Assembly: GCA_011009095.1 (NCBI GenBank)
Contig: VTPC01090620.1
Location: 198,930 to 262,929, forward strand
Origin: Ignelater luminosus
Taxonomy: Eukaryota; Arthropoda; Insecta; Coleoptera; Elateridae
DNA: 64,000 bases
Reading direction: 5' to 3'
In this document: piece by piece, positions 24,201 to 36,195 of the stretch
Layout: every line of letters starts with the position of its first letter
Numbering within the stretch: the first letter of the stretch is position 1
Translations under genes and position numbers: made by a program
The notes under the pieces: model-generated
The model's input: only the letters and a program-made list of their open reading frames with translations
What the model was told of the DNA's origin: nothing
The model's database searches: none

Positions 24201-27200
24201 TTGAACCTCTTCTTTCTGCACGACCCTCTATATTTTAATAGTCAAAAAATTGAACTCTTTCTCCCTGTTTACCTGATTCCTAGGTCGTATAATTTTACAA
24301 GTCTAGTGGTTTTCCTGGTTGTGTCTCGTTTCCTGGTTGGGGCACAGCTGACAATTCCTACGGTTTTCTAAATCTTTTATTGGTTTATCAAAACTCTATA
24401 AACTGCTACCGAATCAGCGTATTGGCTGTTGCGGTTTAAATTAGACTAGCTGAACTCATCTTATTCTTTGACTTATGCTAAATTTATCAGCAACTGACAC
24501 GATAATCGTATTCAATCTTGAGTAAACCACAAATCTCTTCTTTAAGAAGAAGTTTATCTTCGATTTTTCAATAGCTGATATATAATAGATACTTACCGTT
24601 GTCTAGGAGAAAGCATGGTTAAATTTGACAAACCAAATGAATAAAAGCGACCCATATAGGTAATGTAAATATAATTTCACTAACACCATAGCATTTTCAA
24701 GGATGGAAATAAGAAATGAACGGTTTCTAGCAATTCTCTTCAGTATCAAGTCGCTGAAACAAATTCAGTTATTAAGAACCAATTAAAAGTTAAGACCACG
24801 CGGTTTTACAGCTCTTATTGGAAGAAGTGAACTTCTTCGATCAACTTGTTGACTCTATTGTAACATTAACCACAGTTGGCTAAAAATATCTGTTTTTGTT
24901 TGCTCCACAAACCTATATAGATTATCATTTTGATATTGACAAATTGAAAGTATGTTTTAACAATTAAATAATGTGAATGTGGTAGACTTAATATAACATT
25001 GTCCAAGAATCTTACAAATGATGAAGATTATTTACTAGACTGGCGCAAATAAAAAAGTGATTCTTCCTAGACGCAGTACTGTTATAAGTTAGCATCAAAG
25101 AAAGGAAAATAAGAAGTCTTTAAAGGAGCATCATGAGAGTATTAAAGTGACTAAAATGCAAACGAAAGATGTAGCATCTTCTCTGTAGTTCTTTTTTTGA
25201 TATGACCGCCATTTTGATTTGGTTTCTTACGTAAACAAAGAAATTGTTGTCTAAAGTTTCTGTACGAGAGCTTGCTTCTTGCTCTAGTCGTATACCTAAT
25301 TAACATTGCGAAAGAGCAAAAGAATTGCAAAACCATATTACTCTAATTCTTTTGGAACGTTTTTAAAATTCTAAGAACTACGTCTAAAACCAAGAAATTT
25401 TCGATGAAGAGTTTATTTTGTTGGAACGACTTACCAATTTTTTCCTTGACATGTCCAAAAAATCTTGCCTGTATTGAAACGTCCAAGACGTCAAAAACTA
25501 TTGTCTTGAGTACAGACTGGAATAGCATAGGCCTCCAGCTAAATAAACCAGTAAACACTAACTACCAAGGCAATAGAAAGTCTGATCTGTGTGTATTAAT
25601 TAGAGTTGATTTCTGTATCAGTGATCCAAAATACTAAATCTATGTTATATCAAGATACATTTCTTATTGTCTTTGGCAGATAGCGTCCTAGATTGTTTAT
25701 TTTTCAGTTTTATGGAAACTCAACTCAGATCGAAATCTGTCTTAAGATATTAACACATAATTTGTTCAATCACATAATTGAAGTGATGCTACAACAAATT
25801 TTGTTACCATTTGGGCATTTGTAGTTTTACTAAACAAATAATTTAAAGTAACTTTCTGTGACAATTTCTGTGTTTCATTGTCCTTGGTACCTTTTATAGA
25901 TGTTCTTGTAAAAACTTCCTCTATACTATAAAAGCTTTCGTAACTATAGACAGTAAATTTGTATTCTAATATAAAATTTATTGCTTTTGAGTTTTTTGGA
26001 AAATTCTAATAAGTTGACCATATTGTTATATTTTCTGAAGTTATGAATACCAGAGAAATAATTATTTTATTTCTTTGCAGTGGCTCAGTATGGATGTTGT
26101 ATTTAGCTAGACTTCTTGCTGGAATAGGAGCAGGTGCTATTTGTGTCGCCGCACCAATGTACGTAGCCGAAATAGCAGAAGCGAAAATACGTGGAACTCT
26201 TGGAACATTTTTCCAATTACAAATTACTGTTGGATTGTTACTTGGATACATATTAGGTATGTAACACATAATTTTGTAAACTCAAACACCCTGTCTTTCA
26301 TGTAAAATCAATATGATGACGTCACATTATTATTTTGAAAAATTTGAATAATGGTTTTAAGATTTGTTATTAATTTCTTAACTTAGTAATAATTTTTATT
26401 TTAATGATTAATAACAAACCGCAACCACAGATAACACTTATTGTTCATCCTACCAATGATATAATTCTTACATTAAATTTGTCTGCAATATTCAATCTAA
26501 CCAAAAATCTTAATTAATAATACAAAAAATATTTCTTTTGTCATGTTTTTATTTCTTACAAATACTAGTCACGTAATATTGACTCCTAAAATTTTACAGG
26601 CGGAACAATACACGACTTCAAACTTTTAGCACTGATATCATCAATAGTGCCCATTACTTTCCTGCTGACCTTCTCATTTATGCCTGAATCACCAGTTTTC
26701 TTAAGTTCGAAAGGGACAATCAACGAAGCCAGAAAGTCGTTACGGTATTTTAGGGGAAAGTTATACGATATCGAGGATGAACTTTCGCGAATTGGAGAAA
26801 ACATTCGAGAAGCAACCATTAACAAAGGTAGAATATCGGAATTGTACAAATCTAGAGCTAACGCAAAAGCTATGATTGTTTCTTTGGCCCTAATGTTTTT
26901 CCAACAGATGAGTGGTATTAACGTTGTGCTATTTTATGCTGAACCAATTTTTAGAGATTCTGGAACTTCATTACCTTCTAGCATTTGCGCTATTATAATA
27001 GGAATTGTACAAGTAAGTTAATGGTTATTATTATTTTGTTCTTTAAGTTATACCTCTACTTGATGCTTTTTTCTTATTAAAACACAAAAATTATAAAAGC
27101 AAACTAAATAGTTAACATACTATGTTATTTGTTTATAACCTGATTTTAAATATAATTTTAAATTATTACAGGTTCTTGCAACTCTACTTTCAACAGTTTT

Positions 27201-27714
27201 GATTGATAGACTTGGCAGAAAAATCTTGTTAGTAATTTCTGGGACTGTGATGGCTATTTGTTTGGGAACATTCAGTTTATACTTTTATTTACGAGAATTA
27301 AATTTAGATTTGTCATGTTTTACTATAGTACCTCTCGCATGCATTTGCATATATTTGGTGGTCTTCTCAATGGGTTATGGTCCGATACCATGGATGATGA
27401 TGGGAGAACTATTTACAGAACAAACCAAAGGATTAGCTTGTTCAATTTCGGCAGCTTTTAATTGGACGTTAGCGTTTACAATAACAAAATTGTTCCCAAC
27501 GTTGTTGCAACTTCTTGGTATGGGCTTAACTTTCGGGTTATTTGCTATTATTAGTGCAGGCGGTGCTGTCTTTGCTATTGTAATGGTACCTGAAACAAAA
27601 GGAAAAGACGTAAATGAAGTTCAGAAATTACTGTTAGGACAGGCTGTTAGACAAGTAAATCCTATTAACTATAGAGATAATGATGAAATCAAAACTGTTA
27701 CTATAAAATCTTGA
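21212..27714 (+). CDS. Facilitated trehalose/sugar transporter (Tret1-like), 5' incomplete
   Basis: Plasma-membrane MFS sugar porter, probably moving trehalose or a hexose between haemolymph and cells. Exons: 21212-21492, 26081-26256, 26600-27012, 27172-27714. Acceptors end in CAG and donors are GTAAGT, GTATGT and GTAAGT. Phases join cleanly, giving 470 residues from the first found exon. Family motifs, counted from that exon, are RLLAGIGAGA near 104, PMYVAEIAE near 118, PESPVFL near 181, QQMSGINVVLFYAEPIF near 252, DRLGRK near 303, GPIPWMMMGELF near 360 and PETKGK near 430. The pattern of hydrophobic helices fits 12 membrane spans. The start is missing: 21212 begins in phase 0 with KIISNYF, just before helix 1, so one short upstream exon is needed. 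A poly(A) signal is at 27918-27923. Intron 1 (4.6 kb) holds a LINE relic. Substrate is not decided by sequence. Confidence 0.9.
23240..23720 (+). pseudogene. LINE reverse-transcriptase C-terminal relic in a transporter intron
   Basis: Plus-strand pieces read KTKCIVVISRNKLELI and then, after a shift, ELVDRFSYLETLIS. This resembles the KTK.MVIS...VD.F.YLGT.I stretch after the reverse-transcriptase catalytic core of RTE/Jockey-type LINEs. Stops and shifts follow, and no 5' part or tail was found. The clade is a guess. Confidence 0.42.
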
Positions 27715-27923
27715 ACTTAAAGGAACTTCAGTTTATGGCGACTGTAACTGCTTACTGGGGTAACACAGGCATGTAAGCTTTAAAGTTCTTAAGATAAGAA
27801 CTTTAATGGCTAAAAAGTTACCTGCACGACTGTAAGACTGATATTTATTGTAAATATTAGATTAATAACTAACACTGTAGCTGTTAAGCGAAATGCATTT
27901 TTAATTAATTAAACGATAATAAA

Positions 27924-29082
27924 TTTTATTTTATAGTGTTATTGTTGTTATTATCCTTAACACAATTTATCTTGAAGTAAAGTAAAACAAGCATTTCTAC
28001 GAACATTTTAAATAAGAGATTTTAAATTGAAGTTTGGAGGAGTTTAATAGAATTTAAATTAACGTTGAATGTCACGTGTTTTTAAAAAATCCCTGATACC
28101 TCCAAGAATAACTTCAGATCTGAAAATGAAATTTTTCTTGTTTACACATTTTTATAGTTTGCATCTTCACTAGTAATGACAACTTGTGGTAGGTTAATCT
28201 TAAAATTAATTTTTCCTTTTAAGAAAATCTCTTCTTGACTGCAATAAAATGTGCCAAAATCTGTAAGAAGAAGAGTAAGCAGATATCTTTACTAAGTAAT
28301 AACAATCTTAGCTTTTGGGTTTCTTTCTCTAGATAAATTCGAAGCAGTTTTATAGCAAATTATTGATTGGACATATAAAAAAACTAGAATTCACATGGAG
28401 ATCAAACTCATATCATTGATACTCCGGATTAGTTCTCTAGTAGTAGTATCATAAACATCTGCAATCGTGTAGTTGATGTGATTCAGCAACGTTGTGGTTT
28501 CTTCATTGTTTTATAGCTTGTAACTAAGACATGAGGTAGACTGCAAAAGAACGGGTGCTGACTGACTTTTTTCGACTTTGAGGGTATCTTGGATACAACC
28601 TCTCGAGCTTATTGCTAGCCAAAATTACAATTATGAATAAGTTCTTCCATCAATGCATATTCCCATCAAAACTAATATTTCAGTAATTTCCAACAAAGGA
28701 AGTAAATTTACCTCGAAGGCATTAATCACGCCAATGTTTTTTATGTGTTTTTAAATTTCGAATCAACTGTTATGAACTTACCAGCATTATTTTTCAGTGT
28801 GAATGGTATATCTTATAACAAAAATATACTTGTTTACGTAAAATCAAATGGAAGTAATGTACTTAATAAGAGACTTAGATTACCGTTACACCTAATAAAT
28901 GTTCAAATAATAAACCCGTAATCTCAGCAACTTGCCGAATCTTACAACAATAGAATTTTCCACACCAAGACTTACTTTGTAAACATTCGTATAAATACAC
29001 GAGTAAACAACTAGTATAAATTGGCTCGTATAAGCGTTCTATTGGGTTCACTGTTTGCCCAAACATTGAAGACTTTCAATCA
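27924..29082. other. Intergenic, no gene recognised
   Basis: AT-rich. A 63-codon minus frame (28875-29066) next to the 24-bp repeat array has no motif. Confidence 0.45.
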
Positions 29083-29440
29083 TGATTGTCAGAAACAATC
29101 CCTAACGTCTAACGGAGATCGGCAACTCACGTCCATCAAACGTTGGAAACTGACGCCTACTTAATGTCAGGATCTGACGTCTAGTTAACGTTAGAGACTG
29201 ACATTTAGCGGAGGTCAGAAGCTGACGTGTAACCGACGTTAGAAACTAACGCTTACCGAACGTTAGAAACTGACACCTACTTGACGTCAGGATTTAACGT
29301 CGGGTTGACGTTTGAGACTGATGTTTTTTGAATGTGACTTGCTTACGTCCTCTGTGCGTAAAGTGGTTATTCTAAAGGACGTCTTTTAGGCGAATACGGT
29401 GACGTCTACTGGATGTCTTTTGGATGTAAGGTGCTACCTG
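29083..29440. repeat. Degenerate 24-bp tandem repeat array
   Basis: Ten consecutive 24-bp units run from 29107 to 29346, beginning at 29107, 29131, 29155 and so on. They share a core like aacgttagaaactgac, for example gtccatcaaacgttggaaac at 29131 and gcttaccgaacgttagaaac at 29251. Decayed flanks extend to about 29083 and 29440. Units 2, 3 and 4 resemble units 7, 8 and 9 more than their neighbours, which hints at a higher-order period of about 120 bp. Each unit carries an ACGT-type core. There are no unique spacers, so it is not a CRISPR array. Confidence 0.8.
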
Positions 29441-30797
29441 GGTATAAATTACAGTAGCAGACCTTGGTTTTTGTTATACGTTTTTCATGCAGTCACTTCT
29501 CTGTTATTGCAAACATCAGCATAGTTAGCAAATGAAATATCCCTACAAACTTTATTACTGCTAAGTTACTACTTGTTGATCCGCATTTAAATATCTACTG
29601 TAATATAACATTTCTCTAACAGTCTACGACACATTTGAAAAGCTTCCTCTTGCCCGAATCAAGCTTTGGTTGTCCACAACTGTGCTCGCATGGACGATTA
29701 ATTAAGTTTTTGTCCGCTTTAAAATAAGTTGATTTTTGACACGTAGAAGGTACCTTGCTTGCCATAATTGTGTAACTAATTTCATTCCAAGGGTTAGGCT
29801 TAACCTTTTCAAAATATTCTATTTATTTTTTTGAATATGACTTTAGTATCTAAAGAAATTTGAAATACTAGCAGTATAATTAATTAAAACAATTTCCAGG
29901 TACGTTTAGGCAGCCTGGCGTTAGGCAAGATAGGTTGGAAGCTGTTGCTGAATTTATGACAATCTTTTAAAATAAAACGCACCTAAGCTGGTTCAAAGCA
30001 CAAAAAATTAATAATAAATTTACCTTAAAAATTGAAATACACATCAGTAAACAACAGGTAAATAAACCCAAATGCCTTCTCGATTTAGTTCAGCATTTCT
30101 GCCACCAGAGGCCTAACTCTTTGCTTGTATTGCCTATAAAAACCATTTTATGTAAAGCAAAAGTATTTTACAATAAATAATATTTTAAGAAATCTTAAAG
30201 ATGACAAGTTTTATTAGATCGAAATCAGTTCAACAGCAAGATTTTATGAATTGTTAGTTTAGATCTCGGATTTTCTTGTTATGTGGTAATATCCAAAGAA
30301 AATCTTACACCTCGAAACAAAGTTAGAAACTACTTAGTACTACGTCTCTAGTTCAATTTAATTTAACATAATTTAATTTAATTTAATTACCGCAATGCCA
30401 ATTTCTCTTTATTCTCATTGCCAAACCTGCTGTTTTGACACCATTTTTCTCAATTCTAATAAATTCTCAAAAGTGCAATTTAAACAAACATGTTTTACAT
30501 GTAATGTCGTTTAGATTTCTTTGAGCTACTTAACATTGAAATCCTGGTTAGATAAGAGCAAAACAATACTTTCTAGATAATCAATAAAGTTTTACTGTGA
30601 ATATAATTTGAATAGCAGATATTATAACTACATTTCTAGAAGGAAGCTTTGCCTTTCACAAGTAGTTTTGGTTCTCCTCAGAATTTTGTTTAAAAATGAT
30701 ACGAGTATCTTGTTTTAATCGTTAACTAATTTCTGCTATGCGGAGAACAAATTCGAACTAAGCATCAATTTTAGCTTCTGGAACTTTGTCCAATTGA
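29441..30797. other. Intergenic, no gene recognised
   Basis: AT-rich, with a short ttaatttaat run near 30355-30388. No coding or repeat boundaries were seen. Confidence 0.45.
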
Positions 30798-30805
30798 ACA
30801 GCAAC

Positions 30806-32052
30806 CAGTGGCGGCTAATGGGGTGAAGCAAGTGAAGCGCCGATTCACCTATTTTTTTCTTTCAATAATTTCTAATATTTAATTACTTAAGTAATTTGGT
30901 TTCTTAGGGTAAAACAGTAAAATCTTGAATAAAATTAGTCACGAGAGCAATGCAATTAGCATGAGATACTCAAAACACACGTTCTACCTGCCCCTGTTAT
31001 GAACCAACACGAACGCAAAGCATAAGGATACTTGCACTAAGCTTAACATTGAGTTGAAGCGATATGAAAATTCTAGGTAACGTTTCAACAAGAAAGACGC
31101 GTTGCCATGACAACAGACTTCCTACGCGGTCGTATGCAGTACAAACACCGGCGATATTGGCCGAGCCAGAAGCGTTTTTAAAGAAAACGAACAGCGATTC
31201 ACTATAAGTATACAGCTTTCAGATACGGTGGATCGCATCTGTTATACGTTGCATTTTTTAGTTACTTTGGCGGTGTTTTCAGTTTTTACGTCATTTAAGA
31301 TTATCCAAGGAAAATTTCAGTTAAAAAGAAACGAGACTGAATATAAGACAATATTTAATGAAGCTTTGATAAACACACATATTAATCAAAGAAGGCAAGT
31401 TGGAGGTACTTTGTCTGACGAACAAATATTTGAAAGTTATAAGCTGCTATTTTACGAAATCTTAGATACCATTTTGATGCAAATAGACACTAGATTTCAA
31501 GACATGGATAAATTGTTATTCATTTCTCTTGCTGACGTTTCTAACTTTGATGAATATTCTAAATTATTTCCCACGGAAAAACTTCATAATTTGAAACAAA
31601 CATATTTCAGTTTATTTAGTACTACGGACATGCAAAGACTGAAAAAGAATTAGACCTTATATATTCTGATCAGCAATATAGAAGCAAGAACCTCCAGGAA
31701 GTAATGCTTTTGTTGCACGACAATAAACAAATATTTAAAGAAGCTCATAAATTATTTTGTTTGATTCTTACCATACCATCAACAAGTTCATCAGTAGAAA
31801 GAAGTTTCTCGCGCTTGAAGAGAATCAAATCCTACTTGCGCAATTCAATGGCGCAGAAAAGACTTTCACATTTAGGAAGAATATCCATTGAAAAAGGACT
31901 CAACCATTTTATGATGATATCATCAACAAGTTTGCTGCCTCAAAAGATCAAAGAATAGATCTCGTCTACAAAAGGTTAAATTTTTCATTGTTCATTTCTA
32001 AGATTTCAGTGCAAAACGCTTCACCTATTTCGAAACTCACGAGCCGCCACTG
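30806..32052 (+). mobile_element. hAT element with 8-bp target duplication, internally deleted
   Basis: 1247-bp insertion with a perfect target duplication, acagcaac at 30798-30805 and 32053-32060. Both ends begin CAGTGGCGGCT when read inward, followed by related sequence ending in ggtgaagc. The interior holds only the C-terminal part of a transposase, so it is too short to be autonomous. Position and strand suggest simple insertion into unique DNA. Confidence 0.9.
31228..31990 (+). pseudogene. hAT transposase C-terminal part with two frame breaks
   Basis: The first frame (31228-31653) holds a helical segment with GTLSDEQIFESYKLLFYEI and DNFDEYSKLFP-like sequence. It ends at a shift in a run of A near 31645, where the protein continues in the next frame. 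The second frame (31704-31958) has the hAT dimerisation block, STSSSVERSFSRLKRIKSYL, then NSMAQKRLSHL. A second shift near 31905 puts the last residues (FYDDIINKFA) in another frame. With N-terminal zinc finger and catalytic region missing, it cannot be active. The SVERSFS.LK.IK block is characteristic of hAT C-termini. Confidence 0.82.
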
Positions 32053-32060
32053 ACAGCAAC

Positions 32061-32552
32061 AGAAAATTCAATTTTAAACAGAAGACTACTATTTTTAGAT
32101 TGTCACCTATTTAGAATTTTCCAAAGCTTGATTTTTGCATCTCTATGATGGTACACTCTGAAATAGTGGCTTTATTAGCTTATGTTTTTTGAAAAACGAA
32201 AAACTAAATTAATTTCCTATTACTCGTTATGAAATGTTGAGCTTAGAAAAAGATTATTATAAGATAACCTTACTTTCTAAAACTGTCCGGTTTTATATTA
32301 TTATGATTATAATCAGGGCCCCCGGAAGGAATGTGGTGAATATGGAGCACTCCATACTTGAAATGTTTTTGAGTATAGAGTTCCATAGCTAAAAATTTCG
32401 TATTTAAATTTTCAATTCAATAAATAAATAATCATTATTTATAAATGATACACAATAAAACAACTTTTTAATCGTTTAAATCGTTTTCCCGCGCGCGCGC
32501 CTATTTGGTGTAATAGTCGTTGATCTAACGCACAAAGGTACTAACGAGGAAT
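32061..32552. other. Intergenic, possible transposon edge
   Basis: cagggcccccggaagg at about 32315 looks like a worn transposon end, but no partner was found. A cgcgcgcgcg run lies near 32491-32500. Confidence 0.35.
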
Positions 32553-33062
32553 AGGCCAGAATTTAGTCTTTAACATGCCATTCGTTAGTACTGCCAGAGA
32601 GTAGTTATTGCCCAAAAGGTTTTAGGGTTCCAGCTTAGAGTGGCCGAGATACGCCACCCAAAGTTGTATTTTTGGGGAAAATTTCGTAAAATTCAAAAAT
32701 TCATATCTCAGGCTTCAGACGTGTCTGAAAAATGAAAGACATAAGTTGAAACCCCCCATACCAGGGAATTTTATAGAGCGGGAATAGGATAAATAAAGAA
32801 TAGAAGAATTAACCTGGAATAAATACCGTAGATGTGGCTCAAGCCTTCAACTACACATGGCAAGTTTCAACCCATTTACTCCAACCACTGCCAAGAGTCT
32901 AATTTTTATGTTCATTGACTCGCCCGATTTGGCTAAAAATTCATAACTCCAAGCGATGTATCTCGGTAAGCTCGTACGCTGGAACTCTAAAACTTTTTGG
33001 GCAATAACTACTCTCCAGCAGCACCAACAAATGGCATATGAGCCATTAAATTCTGTGCAGCA
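32553..33062. repeat. Foldback element with inverted arms of about 100 bp
   Basis: The left arm (32553-32652) and the reverse complement of the right arm (about 32965-33062) match over most of their length. Both read cagaattta, then atgccatt.gtt, gagagtagttattgccca and ttccagc. The roughly 310-bp centre has no coding. It is a short non-autonomous palindromic element; class unknown. Confidence 0.7.
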
Positions 33063-33333
33063 CAGGTAAGTGAAAAATAGTTAATTCGCGTAATTCTAAA
33101 AAGAAACGTAATATTAATTATAAAAAGGTGTATTTTTAAATAATTGATTTAATTTTGGTAAACTGTACAGTGTGGTCCAATTTCGATGAGATTAAATGGG
33201 TAACTTTCTTATTAGCACAGATAAATAAAAACGGCTTAGGTACTTGTGATCTCTTTTTTCATGCTTATTCCATTACCGTTGCCAGAAATAAGCTGCCGTC
33301 TTTTGTTTGTTTCCTAGAGAAAAAAACTAAAAA

Positions 33334-33700
33334 ATGGCCGATTTCTTCATTTTGCTGTAACTCCTTTATTTTCGAAGCTAGAACAAAATCATTTCAGCAT
33401 TGCTCAGGCACTTTTCAACGTAGAATTTAATGTCGTCAGTTGTTGTTCTCTAGCCTTTTCGATAACTGCGCTGTAGCTCAAAGTTGAATTTTTTAAATGG
33501 ACCGATTCCTTCAATTTGCTGTAACTCCTTTATTTTCGAAGCTACAACAAAACAATTTTAGCATTGTTAAAGCAGTTTCTAACGTAGAATTCAATGCCGT
33601 CAGTTGTTTTTTTCTAGTCCTTTCCACAACTACGCTGTAACTTAAAGTTTAATTTCTTGAATGGTCCATTTAAAAATTCAACTTTGAGTTACAACGCCAT
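33334..33700. repeat. 163-bp tandem duplication with an inverted end
   Basis: Two copies start at 33334 (atggccgatttcttcatttt) and 33497 (atggaccgattccttcaatt), 163 bp apart, both continuing with tgctgtaactcctttatttt. At 33659 a third begins (aatggtccatt) but then turns into the reverse complement of the unit (ttcaactttgagttacaacg), so the array ends in a palindrome. No coding content. Confidence 0.72.
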
Positions 33701-33960
33701 TATGAAACAAACTATAACAAATAAAACTGCCTAAAAAAATTATATTTTTACAAAATCTTTCTCACTTTACTCATATGCGTTACTAAAATGCACACCAGTT
33801 ACCTTAATGTACTAAATAAGAAAATGTTAAACAATAAACTTAAGTTCACCTATGAACTAAAAAATATTCTCAATCAAGAAACAGAAAAATGTCTGTAAAA
33901 ATATTTTCATTGCAGATTAGTCTGCCTTGTTGTGGACTGCTAATTGCGTTGAACTTGATG

Positions 33961-35560
33961 TTAATGGAAGACTTGCAATGAAATCAGTGTTACCTTTGGA
34001 AATAATCTTTTTATTGAGTCATTCTTCTTTTTATCAGAAATTGGAATGCGACCGGGATATTTAGATGTAAGCTGAGCAAAAGTCCAGTTCTTTTTGCCAC
34101 CAAATCTTCTTCTGGTTTGTGTAATATCAATTTCCAAAAAAGTTTGTGGTGATGGATTGTATTTATACTGAATTGTGAATGGTTTTACTTTCTGAAAACG
34201 CAACCACTTGATTTTTAGCCATTCGCCCTTGTCTCCAACACAATTTAAAGTAGTGTTTAACACAATGTCATAGACAAGATTCTGTAAATTAGAAACGTCT
34301 GAGTGCTTTAAATGAGTAAGTTGATAAGGTCTAAGTTTTGTCCTTGCAGCTGATACTGTCAATAGACACCACTCCCGAGTGTTGTAAATTTTGTTATGCG
34401 CCCGAGCCTTCTTAATTGCAGACTGCATTCAATCAGCTTCCAGGTATGAATGTCCTGATTCCATATATTTTAAGTCGATATTTGAAGATGGTAGATTGTA
34501 TTGACGGCATAAAGCATGCCTGTGGCAACTGCACCTGTCTGAAAAGGACACTACGTGATTTATAGTTTTGGGTAGATTTAGTAAATATTTAAGAAGGCAC
34601 GACCCAATCTTAGAACTACCTTTGCTACCATGAGTTTCCTCTCAGATGTAGCAATAACCATCTCAGGTAGATCCATCATAAATTGTGAAATTGTAAACAT
34701 TTGAATGGTTCTTGTAATATATCTGAAAATCGTCAGCAAATGTCACGAGCACAATAGCTTGAAGACCGAACATTATGGCTCTAAATGTTTTTCCCAGCTC
34801 TGCTGATGTCATCTTTCTGTTCTCTTCGTTCATATTCATAGACTATTTTTTGCCCCTTTAATGGGTTTCATACTCCTCTCTTCAAGGATCTTTCTCCTTG
34901 GTTTCTTTGAATGCGTTATACACCAAACACTGATCCTTTTTTGGACCATAAAAAACAAGAACTGGTTCAAAATCGTGAAAAATATTTTGGTACACAAACT
35001 GTGAGACCGATCTCGCATTTTTAGAAGCGCGAAAGTCTTGGTATAATCACAGTGGAGATATTTATATCTGTATCTAGCTAGATAGTTTTTAGTTGAATCA
35101 CGCCTGCAGTGACTGTGATTCTATCCTTGGAAAGGAATTGATATGATCCTTAACTTACTGTCTGTCTACGTCAGATGTTGCGTTGTGGGGTTTGCTATTC
35201 TTCCTTTCATCATAGCTCGCAAAAATTTCCGTATCTGTTATTCCTTCAACACACTTCTCGATGACTTTATGAGATACAGCAAAAGTGCCAAAAAAAATTT
35301 GAGGCAGACTCTATGCCCTCTGTTGTCTGTTAAATAATACATTCTTGAGTCTTTCCGGTTTTTTTTGTTACAGGAGTTAGTTTACTTCTAGATGTAGCCA
35401 CTATTTGTATTAAAGAACTTAACAGTGTTTTTTGTCTCGTATAAGCTGCTAAGCTGTAATAATTTGTACACAGTTGTTCCCTTTGGTTTTTAGAAAAATG
35501 TTCTTGACATTTAAATCCGCACTTTACGCAATCCACTTTCAAATGCCTTTTTTCTAGAAT
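33961..35560 (-). pseudogene. Degenerate large TE-like ORF (DUF7869-type)
   Basis: Minus-strand fragments in order. At 35542-35330, KVDCVKCGFKCQEHFSKNQR is followed by LCTNYYSLAAYTRQK, a Cys-containing N-terminal part. Around 34600-34440, VSFSDRCSCHRHALCRQYNL and KYMESGHSYLEAD end in a TGA. That is followed directly by the open frame 34428-33961 (155 codons), starting MQSAIKKARAHNKIYNTREW and ending in a basic tail. The order and wording match, from memory, a family of large insect ORFs annotated as DUF7869 proteins and widely repeated in insect genomes. Several stops and shifts are present. Ends of the element were not found. Function unknown. Confidence 0.6.
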
Positions 35561-35869
35561 TTACTTTTCAGAAGGATTAATGTACTGATTACTTTCGTTG
35601 GATGATACTAGCTAGTTTAAAATTATAGTTATTACATAACTCTTTAGTTTTCTTCATTACCTAATGTATTTAACTCATTTTGTCAAAATAATCACTTAAC
35701 ACTGTGTACGCTAGCCTATCGATGTGTAACGACCTTTTTTTGTACTTCATACCTCAGAAAATCATGTTTCGCCGGCTCTGATTATAATCAATAATCCTAC
35801 GCACCCGAAGATGTACAGATACGGTCACTAGTTATATTTATTGTAAGTGATCAATAATCATTAATTTTA

Positions 35870-36195
35870 GTTAGTCTAAACCACTTATGTGTCTCTCTTT
35901 CAGTAACCTCTCTATCATACCATTCCATGTTTCTGTTGTTCTTCCCTTTGTTCTTTTCTCAGAAGGACCTGCTATTTAGATTTTCTTTACCGGTTTCCCA
36001 TTTACCATTTTGACTAAATTCCCAAATCATCTCAATTGTCATCGCTCTATTATTTTCAAGATACACTTCACATTTAGTATTGAGCTTACTTCATCATTTC
36101 TTTTTCTGTTCAAATTTGCAGTTCTTGGCACTCCTGTAAGTGCTTTATTTCTGTTGCAATCAACCTTGACTTTTTGAGCCCTAGTAGTAAGCATC
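35870..36195 (-). pseudogene. LINE ORF2 C-terminal relic
   Basis: Read on the minus strand, broken pieces follow the tail of RTE/Jockey-like reverse-transcriptase ORFs. There is a segment like IER..LRWFGNLVKMVNGKP, then GPSEKRTKGRTTETWNGMI and LLKERHI. The usual family pattern is RL.W.GH..RM....P....GRP..TW. There are at least three shifts. No poly(A) tail or target duplication was found. Confidence 0.5.

Noticed and set aside
25343..25637. Overlapping frames on both strands in transporter intron 1
   Set aside because: Mutual shadows with no recognisable domain; intronic position.
28875..29066. 63-codon minus-strand frame beside the 24-bp array
   Set aside because: No motif or start context; probably chance.
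29107..29346. CRISPR-like regular repeats
   Set aside because: Units are contiguous with no unique spacers and the genome is an insect; it is a degenerate minisatellite.
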